NCBI RefSeq assembly: GCF_000526415.1
Contig: NZ_JAGA01000002.1
Span: 62,001 to 126,000, forward strand
Reading direction: 5' to 3'
DNA from: Kallotenue papyrolyticum
GTDB lineage: Bacteria > Chloroflexota > Chloroflexia > Chloroflexales > Kallotenuaceae
DNA: 64,000 bases
Shown piece by piece: positions 15,905 through 22,649 of this stretch. A program made the position numbers and the translations under genes. Positions within the stretch are counted from its first letter, which is position 1; every line of letters starts with the position of its first letter. A model generated the notes under the pieces. That model worked only from the letters and a program-made list of their open reading frames with translations. It searched no databases and had not been told where the DNA came from.

Positions 15905-16876
15905 CTAGGTACGACGGCGCACGATAAACTCAGCCAGCTCGATCAGGCCATCTTTGGCGGGCGAATCGGGGAAGCTCGTCAGCCGCTCGATCGCCGAACG
16001 CGCCAGCGCTTCGGCCTCGGTTTGCGCGCGTTTGGTGGCGCAGACGCGCCGCACCTCGGCCACCGCCGCCGCGACCAACTCCGGGCTGGGGCTGATCGCC
16101 TCCGCCGCCTCACGCACCACCGCGTCGGCGCCCATGTCCACGGCGTAGATCACCGGTAGGGTGATCGTGCCTTCGCCCAGGTCGTGGCCGGCGGGCTTGC
16201 CCAGCACGCGCTCGTCGCCGGTGAAGTCGAGGACATCATCCACGATCTGAAAGGCCAGCCCCACCTCGTAGCCGTACTGGCGCAGCGCCGCGATCTGCTG
16301 CTCGTTGCCGCCGCCAACGATCATGCCGCCTTCGGCGGCGCATTCAAACAGCGCCGCGGTTTTGCCGCCGATCTTGGCGTAATACTGGTCAAGCGCGGTG
16401 CGCAACGGCACGACCGTGGTCACCGGCGCCAGTTCGGCCTCGCAGATACGCTGCACGGCGCGCGCAAAGCTGCGGATAATGCGCGGATCGGCGGTTTCGG
16501 CGATCTGCCCCGACGCCAGCGCAAACAAGTAATCGCCGACCATGAGCGCGACGTTGCCACCCCACTTGCTGTGCACCGTGGGCCGTCCACGCCGCACCTC
16601 GGCGTCGTCGATCAGATCGTCGTGCACCAGACTGGCAGCGTGGACCATTTCGATGGCGGTGGCAACGTTCAGCGCGCGCTCCCGGTCGGGCTCGCGCAGC
16701 AACCGGGCGGCGAGCAGCGCCATTGCCGCGCGTACGCGCTTTCCACCAGCCTGCATCAGGTAGCGGCTGGCCAGATTCAACAGTGCCGACCGTGATTCGA
16801 ATTTGTCCAGAATAGCCCGATCAACCTGACGCAGTTCGTGTGCGAGGAGATCCAGGGCCGCGCTGACGGTTTGCAT
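15905..16876 (-). CDS. Long-chain polyprenyl diphosphate synthase
   Basis: The 323-aa trans-prenyltransferase has both aspartate-rich motifs: DDLIDD (D86, D87, D90, D91) and DDVLD (D213, D214, D217). GGKRVRA is near residue 44. The residues 4 and 5 places before the first motif are Ser and Ala rather than aromatic. In this family that permits long products (about C35-C50), so a role in the menaquinone side chain or lipid carrier is likely. I start at ATG 16876, with GAGG 7 nt upstream, rather than the GTG 15 bp earlier. It has its own promoter and is divergent from infC. Confidence 0.9.
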   Translation of the reverse strand: MQTVSAALDLLAHELRQVDRAILDKFESRSALLNLASRYLMQAGGKRVRAAMALLAARLLREPDRERALNVATAIEMVHAASLVHDDLIDDAEVRRGRPTVHSKWGGNVALMVGDYLFALASGQIAETADPRIIRSFARAVQRICEAELAPVTTVVPLRTALDQYYAKIGGKTAALFECAAEGGMIVGGGNEQQIAALRQYGYEVGLAFQIVDDVLDFTGDERVLGKPAGHDLGEGTITLPVIYAVDMGADAVVREAAEAISPSPELVAAAVAEVRRVCATKRAQTEAEALARSAIERLTSFPDSPAKDGLIELAEFIVRRRT

Positions 16877-16921
16877 AGGCGCCTCAGCCACCGTTTGTGA
16901 AATGATCCACGGACCCTCTAA

Positions 16922-16950
16922 AGAGTACCTATTCTTGCCATAAAAGTCAA
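16922..16950 (-). promoter_or_regulatory. SigA-type promoter of the polyprenyl synthase gene
   Basis: Minus strand TTGACT (16950-16945) and TACTCT (16927-16922) are separated by 17 bp, about 45 bp before the start codon at 16876. Confidence 0.7.
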
Positions 16951-17006
16951 TCAGGCCGCGGCCCTAGCATCTCCTACCGAGCGCAGCGCCGATCGCGCGG
17001 CCATGG

Positions 17007-17035
17007 TTGACGCACGACGCAGAGCATGTTATAGT
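17007..17035 (+). promoter_or_regulatory. SigA-type promoter of the infC operon
   Basis: TTGACG (17007-17012) and TATAGT (17030-17035) are separated by 17 bp. Transcription would begin near 17042, so an in-frame GTG at 17003 cannot be the infC start. Confidence 0.75.
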
Positions 17036-17107
17036 ATGCGGGCAAAGGTCCCCCTGCCACGTGGACTGGCCGGCGGGATCTTCTGTTGTATCGAGTTGGC
17101 ACGGTTC

Positions 17108-17122
17108 AGGAGAACAGCCATA
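17108..17122 (+). promoter_or_regulatory. infC: Ribosome binding site and AUA start codon of infC
   Basis: AGGAG (17108-17112), a 7-nt spacer and ATA (17120-17122) in the IF-3 frame. The strong Shine-Dalgarno beside a non-canonical codon decides the start and suggests IF-3 autoregulation by start-codon discrimination. Confidence 0.75.
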
Positions 17123-17695
17123 AGGAATCAGAAAGCACGCATCAATCGGCGCATTCGTGTTCCGCAGGTCCGCCTGATCGACGAGGAGGGCCGTCAGATC
17201 GGGGTGATCAGCACCAGCGAAGCCCTGATGATGGCCGAAGAGCGCGGGCTGGATCTGGTGGAGGTTGCGCCCAACGCCGATCCGCCGGTCTGCCGTTTGA
17301 TGGACTACGGCAAGTTCCTGTACGAGCAGAACAAAAAGGCGCGCGAGGCTCGCAAAAACCAGAAGACGATCGAGGTCAAAGAGGTGCAGATTCGGCCCAG
17401 CACCGATGAGCACGACGTCGAGGTGAAAAGCAACCGGGCGCGCGAGTTCCTCAGCGACGGCCATAAGGTGAAGTTCAACATGCGCTTCCGCGGGCGGCAA
17501 CTGGCGCATATGGACATCGGCGTACGCATGCTGGAAGACATCGCCGAACGGCTGCGGGATGTAGGCGTCGTCGAGGTGCGGCCCACCCCCGAAGGGCGTT
17601 CGATCACGATGGTGCTCGCGCCCCAGTCCGCTAAGGCGGCCGCCAAGCCCCGCCCGGAGCGATCCGAGGGCCAGCCGCAGAGTGAGCGCTCCTGA
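17120..17695 (+). CDS. infC: Translation initiation factor IF-3, with predicted AUA start codon
   Basis: IF-3 binds the 30S subunit and checks start codons. The 191-aa product starts at RNQKARINRRIRVPQVRLID and shows the N-terminal domain, the lysine-rich linker (EQNKKAREARKNQK) and the C-terminal domain (KVKFNMRFRGRQLAHMDIG). No ATG, GTG or TTG lies where homologues start. The codon at 17120 is ATA, with AGGAG (17108-17112) 7 nt upstream. The only alternative is a TTG at 17096 without a Shine-Dalgarno. infC of other bacteria also uses rare starts (AUU in E. coli), which lets IF-3 limit its own synthesis. It leads the infC-rpmI-rplT ribosomal operon. Confidence 0.93.
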   Translation: MRNQKARINRRIRVPQVRLIDEEGRQIGVISTSEALMMAEERGLDLVEVAPNADPPVCRLMDYGKFLYEQNKKAREARKNQKTIEVKEVQIRPSTDEHDVEVKSNRAREFLSDGHKVKFNMRFRGRQLAHMDIGVRMLEDIAERLRDVGVVEVRPTPEGRSITMVLAPQSAKAAAKPRPERSEGQPQSERS

Positions 17696-17788
17696 ACCAT
17701 CCGGCGGCGGCACGCCGTGCTGGCAAGGCTGGAGGTAGCGCCCCATGGGGCGCGCTTTCGTGAAGATTATCACAAGGATAGCGAAGCC

Positions 17789-17992
17789 ATGCCCAAACTC
17801 AAAACGCACAAGGGCGCGCAAAAGCGGTTCAAAGTCACCGGCGCGGGCACATTCATGCAGCCCAAAGGCATGAAGAGCCACTTCCGCCGCCGCCGCTCGG
17901 CGCGCGTCAAGCGCATGCTTGACAAGATGCTGGTTACCGACGTGTCGAACGTCAAGCGCCTGAAGAAGCGGCTGCTGCCCTACGGCTCGTAG
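17789..17992 (+). CDS. rpmI: Ribosomal protein L35
   Basis: The 67-aa basic protein matches bL35: it starts MPKLKTHKGAQKRFKVTG and has the HFRRRRSARVKRML core. ATG 17789 is chosen from the family N-terminus; AAGGA lies upstream with a slightly long spacer. It follows infC and precedes rplT, the standard operon. No regulatory structure of its own is evident. Confidence 0.95.
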   Translation: MPKLKTHKGAQKRFKVTGAGTFMQPKGMKSHFRRRRSARVKRMLDKMLVTDVSNVKRLKKRLLPYGS

Positions 17993-18085
17993 CCGTCGTA
18001 CGGGGCTGAACGGTTCGGTGTGCGACGGCAACCCAACAAGGCCGCTGCGCCTGGCCGTGCGCACACAATGCAGACGACAGGGCGC

Positions 18086-18100
18086 TTGCCGGACAAGCGC
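18086..18100 (+). other. Leader hairpin between rpmI and rplT
   Basis: The gap between rpmI and rplT is 145 bp, long for this operon. It contains GCGCTTG and CAAGCGC (starting at 18082) around a 5-nt loop, followed by CACTC and GAGTG, which can also pair. L20 represses its own mRNA in other bacteria, so an autoregulatory leader is possible but unproven. Confidence 0.35.
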
Positions 18101-18137
18101 CACTCCTACTCATGTGAGTGTCTAAAAGGAGACAACC

Positions 18138-18497
18138 ATGGCTCGCGTCAAACGCGGCATGATGACGCGCAAGCGTCACAACAAACTCCTTCGTCAAGCG
18201 AAGGGCTACCGTGGCGGGCGGCGCCGCTTGTACAAGGCCGCCCACGAACAGGTGATGCGCTCGCTGGCGTATGCGTATCGCCATCGCCGTACGCGCAAGC
18301 GCGATATGCGCCGCCTGTGGATCGTGCGCATCAATGCGGCGGCGCGCCAGTATGGCCTGAGCTACAGCCGCTTCATCAACGGCCTCAAGCTGGCCGGCAT
18401 CGAGATCGATCGCAAGCAGCTTGCCGATCTGGCCGTGCGCGACGGCGCGGCCTTTGGCCAGATCGCGCAACAGGTGCAGCGCGCATTGTCGGCCTAA
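18138..18497 (+). CDS. rplT: Ribosomal protein L20
   Basis: The 119-aa protein matches bL20: [18 protein letters not shown] at the start, and the [18 protein letters not shown] segment in the middle. It is an early 23S rRNA assembly protein. AAAGGAGA lies 6 nt before ATG 18138. The operon is infC-rpmI-rplT, and an rRNA methyltransferase gene follows. Confidence 0.96.
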   Translation: MARVKRGMMTRKRHNKLLRQAKGYRGGRRRLYKAAHEQVMRSLAYAYRHRRTRKRDMRRLWIVRINAAARQYGLSYSRFINGLKLAGIEIDRKQLADLAVRDGAAFGQIAQQVQRALSA

Positions 18498-18500
18498 GCG

Positions 18501-18520
18501 CGGAGGCGGCGCCGCCTCCG
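18501..18520. other. Palindromic hairpin between rplT and the methyltransferase gene
   Basis: A perfect 20-bp palindrome made of two 10-bp arms (CGGAGGCGGC and its complement). No U-tract follows. The Shine-Dalgarno-like GGAGG lies inside the left arm, so the structure could influence translation of the next gene. Confidence 0.4.
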
Positions 18521-18525
18521 CCTGC

Positions 18526-19323
18526 ATGGGCGTTGTGATCACCAATCCGAAAAACCCAACCGTCAAACATCTCCGCTCGTTGATGGCCAATCGCAAGGCT
18601 CGGCGTCACGAGCGGTTGTTTGTCATCGAGGGCGTGCGCGCCGTCGAAGAAGCGCTCCGCTCGCATGCGCAGATCGCCTTCGGCGTGTATAATGCCGAAC
18701 AACTAGCGGATAGCGAGCGTGGTCGGGCCGTGCTCGCCGCGCTGCGCGAACAACGGGGAGTGCAGCCGGCCAGCCCCGAGGTGATCGCCGCCGTGAGCGA
18801 TACCGTCACGCCGCAGGGCGTGGTGCTGGCGGTCGGCTGGCCCGCGCTCACACCGCAACGTCGCGGCATCACGCTGGTGCTGGATGCGTTGCAGGATCCG
18901 GGCAACGTCGGCACGCTGCTGCGCGCGGCGGAGGCGACCGCTGTGGCACAGGTGATCTGCATCAGCGGCACTGCCGACGTGTACAGTCCAAAGGTGGTGC
19001 GTGCCGCAATGGGAGCGCACTTTCGCCTGCCGATCGTCCAGGACGTGAGCTGGGAGCAGGCGCCGGCGCTGCTTGCGGATGCCGATCACATCTATGCGGC
19101 GGTGCCGGACGCGACGATGCCCTACTACGCTGCCGACTGGCGTCAGCCCGCGGCGCTGATCATCGGCAACGAGGCCAACGGCATCAGCGCGGCCGGTCTG
19201 GCGCTGGCCACCAAGCGCATCAGCATCCCGATGGCCGCGCCGGTCGAGTCGCTCAATGCTGCAGTCGCCGGCAGCGTGATCCTGTTTGAAGCCTATCGTC
19301 AGCGCCGGTTGGGCCGTAGCTAG
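18526..19323 (+). CDS. SpoU/TrmH-family RNA 2'-O-methyltransferase
   Basis: The 265-aa protein has the small N-terminal RNA-binding domain (NPTVKHLRSL then RKARRHERLFVIEG) and the C-terminal SPOUT fold. Motif 1 is ALQDPGNVGTLLRAAEA, motif 2 is LIIGNEANGIS, and motif 3 is ISIPMAAPVESLNAAVA. These give the trefoil-knot SAM site. It probably methylates a ribose in 23S rRNA. The ATG at 18526 sits 6 bp after the palindrome that holds its Shine-Dalgarno. The location next to rplT and pheS is common for this family. Confidence 0.88.
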   Translation: MGVVITNPKNPTVKHLRSLMANRKARRHERLFVIEGVRAVEEALRSHAQIAFGVYNAEQLADSERGRAVLAALREQRGVQPASPEVIAAVSDTVTPQGVVLAVGWPALTPQRRGITLVLDALQDPGNVGTLLRAAEATAVAQVICISGTADVYSPKVVRAAMGAHFRLPIVQDVSWEQAPALLADADHIYAAVPDATMPYYAADWRQPAALIIGNEANGISAAGLALATKRISIPMAAPVESLNAAVAGSVILFEAYRQRRLGRS

Positions 19324-19366
19324 CCAGACCGGACGCAGACGTGCACCCGACAACCGATCGACACAA

Positions 19367-19702
19367 CGGCAACGACGAAGCGGGGATCGCCGGTAGGCCG
19401 GCAGAGAGCCTGGGCCGGCGGCTGGAAGCCCGGGCCGGGACCGCCGCGATCCGTTCCCTTCCGAGCCGACAGGTGAACGAAGGGCGAGCGTGGGGGCACG
19501 CCGGGCGCGCGCCCCACCACCGGCAGGCCATACGGCCATGCCGGTGGCCTGCCCCCAGCGCTGCTTTCCAGTAGTCTGTTCCGGCGGCCCACCGTTAGCG
19601 GGCAAGAGGGAGCGTCGGCGGCGCGCCGCGCCTGGCTGCCGCTCCGAAGCAGGGTGGTACCACGGGGCCGCATCTCGTCCCTGACGAGTGTGCGGCTCTT
19701 TT
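19367..19702 (+). promoter_or_regulatory. T-box riboswitch (tRNA-Phe sensing) upstream of pheS
   Basis: The 436-bp gap before pheS holds a T-box leader. The 14-nt T-box core AGGGTGGTACCACG is at 19651-19664; its UGGU bulge suits a tRNA ending in ACCA. Stem I starts at CGGC (19367-19370), pairing with 19465-19468. GAAG (19377-19380) pairs with CTTC (19458-19461), and GGATCGC pairs with GCGATCC. Between the last two helices TTC (19454-19456) is exposed as the specifier, a Phe codon. AGAGAGCC and a later GGAAGCCC region match the distal stem I features. Uncharged tRNA-Phe should favour read-through into pheS. Confidence 0.92.
19667..19702 (+). terminator. T-box terminator
   Basis: GCCGCA and CTCGTC pair with GACGAG and TGCGGC around a CCT loop, with small bulges. 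TCTTTT follows. The 5' arm lies immediately after the T-box core, the standard antiterminator/terminator switch. Confidence 0.9.
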
Positions 19703-19759
19703 GTTCGGGCGCGCCAACCCATCGGCGGCTGGCGCGGCCCCCAGCACCAGGAGGTGAGC

Positions 19760-20797
19760 ATGCTCCAACAACTGGAACAGGCCGAGCACCAGGCGCTGAG
19801 CGAACTGCGTGACGTGCGCGACCTGGAGGCGTTGCGCGCCTGGAAGAGCACCTATTTGGGCAAGAGCGGTCCGATCGCCGAGGTCAGCCGCAGCCTGGGC
19901 AGGCTCAGCCCCGAGGAGCGTCCGCGTGTCGGCCAGCGCATCAACGCCGTCAAGCAGCAGCTCCAACAGGCCTATGACGAGCTGGAGCAGCGCCTGATCG
20001 CCGCCGCACGTGCGCGCGAACTGGAACAGGATCGTGTGGATGTAAGCCTGCCGGGCCGTCCGGTGGTGGCCGGGCGGCTGCACCTGCTGACGCAAACGCA
20101 GCGCGAGATCGAGCGCATCTTCGGCCAGATGGGCTTCACTGTGTGGGAAAGTCGCGAAGTCGAGCTGGATGAGTACAACTTCGGGCTGCTCAACTTCCCA
20201 CCCGATCACCCGGCGCGCGACCTGCAGGATACCTTCTTCGTCGCCACGCCGCCGGACGCGCCGCCGGTGGTCTTGCGTACGCATACCTCGCCGGGGCAGA
20301 TCCATGCGATGCGCCGCTTCGCGCCGGAGCCGGTGCGCGTGATCCTGCCCGGCAAGTGCTATCGCAACGAGCAGGTGACCGTGCGCAGCGAGATGCAGTT
20401 CTCGCAGGTCGAGGGCCTGGCCGTGGGCCAGAACATCACCATGGCCGACCTCAAGGGCACGCTGGCGGCCTTTGCGCAGCAGATGTTCGGCGCAGAGGCG
20501 GCCATTCGCTTCCGCCCGTCGTACTTCCCCTTCACCGAACCGAGCGTGGAGGTGGATGTGCGCTGCTTCCTCTGCGGCGGCCAGGGTTGTCGTCTGTGCA
20601 AGGGCAGCGGCTGGCTGGAGATCCTGGGCGCGGGCATGGTGCATCCCACCGTGCTGCGCAACGGGGGGTATGATCCGGCGCAGTTCAGCGGCTTCGCCTT
20701 TGGCATGGGCATCGAGCGCATGGCGATGCTCAAGTATGGCATCGACGACATTCGCTGGTTCTTGAGCGGCGATCTGCGCTTCCTGGAGCAGTTCTGA
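19760..20797 (+). CDS. pheS: Phenylalanyl-tRNA synthetase alpha subunit
   Basis: The 345-aa protein has an N-terminal coiled coil (residues 1-90) and the class II catalytic domain. Motif 1 is near the residue-130 segment, motif 2 is RTHTSPGQIHAM followed by the KCYRNE region, and motif 3 is GFAFGMGIERMAML. A FTEPSVEVD segment binds substrate. It forms an alpha2-beta2 enzyme with PheT. ATG 19760 follows a perfect AGGAGGTGAGC. The T-box leader controls it. It is separated from pheT by a membrane protein gene. Confidence 0.96.
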   Translation: MLQQLEQAEHQALSELRDVRDLEALRAWKSTYLGKSGPIAEVSRSLGRLSPEERPRVGQRINAVKQQLQQAYDELEQRLIAAARARELEQDRVDVSLPGRPVVAGRLHLLTQTQREIERIFGQMGFTVWESREVELDEYNFGLLNFPPDHPARDLQDTFFVATPPDAPPVVLRTHTSPGQIHAMRRFAPEPVRVILPGKCYRNEQVTVRSEMQFSQVEGLAVGQNITMADLKGTLAAFAQQMFGAEAAIRFRPSYFPFTEPSVEVDVRCFLCGGQGCRLCKGSGWLEILGAGMVHPTVLRNGGYDPAQFSGFAFGMGIERMAMLKYGIDDIRWFLSGDLRFLEQF

Positions 20798-20800
20798 GTC

Positions 20801-22648
20801 GTGGACGGCGAACACCGCCAGATCGGTCTCGCGGCAACGCCGCCGCTCGCGCTGCGGCCGGCGCTGGCCGTGCCGCGCGCCTGGTTGGCCGGCGCGCTGG
20901 TGCTGCTGCATATCAGCCTGGCGCTGTGGTGGTCCACAGTGGTGCCGCTAGGCGAAGGGCCGGATGAACCGGGCCATTTTGCGTATGTCCTGTTTCTGGC
21001 GCGCGAAGGTCGGCTGCCAGTACAGCGGGCCGATCCCACCGCCAGCGACGTGCCGGGCGAGGGTCACCAGCCGCCGCTGGCCTATTGGCTGATGCAGCCC
21101 GCCGTGCGCTGGCTGCCCGCCGAGCAGCGCACGCTGGAGCTGGGCGCTAATCCCGCCTTTCGCTGGAACGGCGGCGCGCAACCCAACGCCTTCTTCCGCT
21201 CCTCGCGCGATATCTGGCCCTACCAGGGCGTGGGCCGCGCCTGGCATCTGGCGCGCGCCGTCTCGGCACTGCTGGGCGGCCTCACCGTACTGACGACCTA
21301 TCTGGCGGCGCGCCGTGTCTGGCCGGAACAGTCCTGGCTGGCGCTGGGCGCGACGGCGATCGTGGCCCTCCATCCACAGCTGCTCTTCGCCCATGCGTTG
21401 GTCTCCAACGATCCGCTGCTGATCGCGCTCGGCAGCCTCCTGCTGCTGGTATGCCTGCGCATCGCTGGCGACGCGCCGCTCGATCCACGGCGTGGCAGCC
21501 TACTGGCCGGCGCACTGCTGGGCCTGATGCTGATCACCAAGCAGAGCGCGTTGCTGTTCGCACCGCTGCCGCTGCTGGCGCTGACCGTCCGCGGCGACCG
21601 GCGCTGGCGGGAACGCCTCGGCGATATGCTGCTGCTGATCACGACGGCGCTGGCGATCAGCGCCTGGTGGTTCGCGCGCAACCTGCGGCTCTACGGCGAT
21701 GTCTTCGGGCTAGCCATGTTCCGCGAGTCGTTTGCCACCGGCGCGTTCGAGCCCGACCGCTGGCAAAGCTGGCAGCATGGCCTGTGGAACCTGCTGCGCT
21801 CAAGCTGGGGCATGTTCGGCTGGCTGACGATCGCCCTACCCGATGGGCTGTACCGCGTCTTCGGCGTGCTGCTGCTGCTGGCGGCGATCGGGCAGATCTC
21901 GGCCATAGCGCGCGGACTGTGGCATCGGCGGGTCCGCATGGCGCTGCTGCTGCTCGGCAGCGTGATCCTGGCGCTGCTCTGGGTAGTGCTCTTCGCCTTC
22001 ACCGCCGGCGCAGTCGCTTGGCAAGGCCGTTTCCTGTTGCCGGCGATCAGCGCGCTGGCGATCCTGCTGGCCGGTGGAGTGGGCCTGGTCTTCCCGGCGC
22101 GCAGCGCGCTGTGGCTGCTGATCACGCTGCTGGCGCTGCTGGCGCCGCTCCTGCCGCGCGCCGTGATCGCGCCGGCGTATCCGAGCTATGTCATCGCGCC
22201 GCCGGCCGCCGACTTCGGGAACGTGTACGGGCGCTTCAGCCTGCCCTGGAAGCGCGGCATCGAGCTACGCGATGTGCAACTGCCGCACCAGGCGCGCATG
22301 GACGAGACGATTACGGTGCAGCTCACCTGGCATGCGCTGGAGCGCATGGATCGACGCTGGGCCGTCTTTATCCATCTGGTCGATCAACAGGAACAGATCG
22401 TCGCGCAGCGCAACGCCGAGCCATTGGACGGCGCCTTCCCGATGAGCGCCTGGGTCGCCGGCGACTGGATCCGCGACCCGCACGGGCTGCGCCTGAGCGC
22501 GCCGCCCGGCAGCTACGAGCTGCGCATCGGCGTCTGGGATCCGCACAGCAATGCGCGCCTGGGCGTGTACGACCGCGACGATCAGCTCTTTGGCGACTAT
22601 GTCAGCGCCGGCACGATCACCATCACCGGCGCACGATCTTGGAGGTGA
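20801..22648 (+). CDS. Membrane glycosyltransferase-like protein (GT-C/GT39-like) inserted between pheS and pheT
   Basis: The 615-aa protein has about ten hydrophobic segments. The first outer loop carries an acidic motif (GPDEPGHF) like the catalytic Asp-Glu of GT-C glycosyltransferases such as the GT39/GT83 families, which use polyprenyl-phosphate sugars. The C-terminal 160 residues are soluble, with beta-rich segments (TVQLTWHALERMDRRWAVF, PGSYELRIGVWDP) that look like a carbohydrate-binding or Ig-like domain. GTG 20801 starts 4 bp after the pheS stop. Its own TGA lies inside the Shine-Dalgarno of pheT. It therefore appears to be expressed as part of the pheST operon. Confidence 0.8.
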   Translation: MDGEHRQIGLAATPPLALRPALAVPRAWLAGALVLLHISLALWWSTVVPLGEGPDEPGHFAYVLFLAREGRLPVQRADPTASDVPGEGHQPPLAYWLMQPAVRWLPAEQRTLELGANPAFRWNGGAQPNAFFRSSRDIWPYQGVGRAWHLARAVSALLGGLTVLTTYLAARRVWPEQSWLALGATAIVALHPQLLFAHALVSNDPLLIALGSLLLLVCLRIAGDAPLDPRRGSLLAGALLGLMLITKQSALLFAPLPLLALTVRGDRRWRERLGDMLLLITTALAISAWWFARNLRLYGDVFGLAMFRESFATGAFEPDRWQSWQHGLWNLLRSSWGMFGWLTIALPDGLYRVFGVLLLLAAIGQISAIARGLWHRRVRMALLLLGSVILALLWVVLFAFTAGAVAWQGRFLLPAISALAILLAGGVGLVFPARSALWLLITLLALLAPLLPRAVIAPAYPSYVIAPPAADFGNVYGRFSLPWKRGIELRDVQLPHQARMDETITVQLTWHALERMDRRWAVFIHLVDQQEQIVAQRNAEPLDGAFPMSAWVAGDWIRDPHGLRLSAPPGSYELRIGVWDPHSNARLGVYDRDDQLFGDYVSAGTITITGARSWR

Positions 22649-22649
22649 T

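Noticed and set aside
17003-17119. GTG 17003 as the infC start, giving a 39-residue N-terminal extension
   Set aside because: The codon lies within the promoter (17007-17035), has no ribosome binding site, and the extension does not resemble IF-3.
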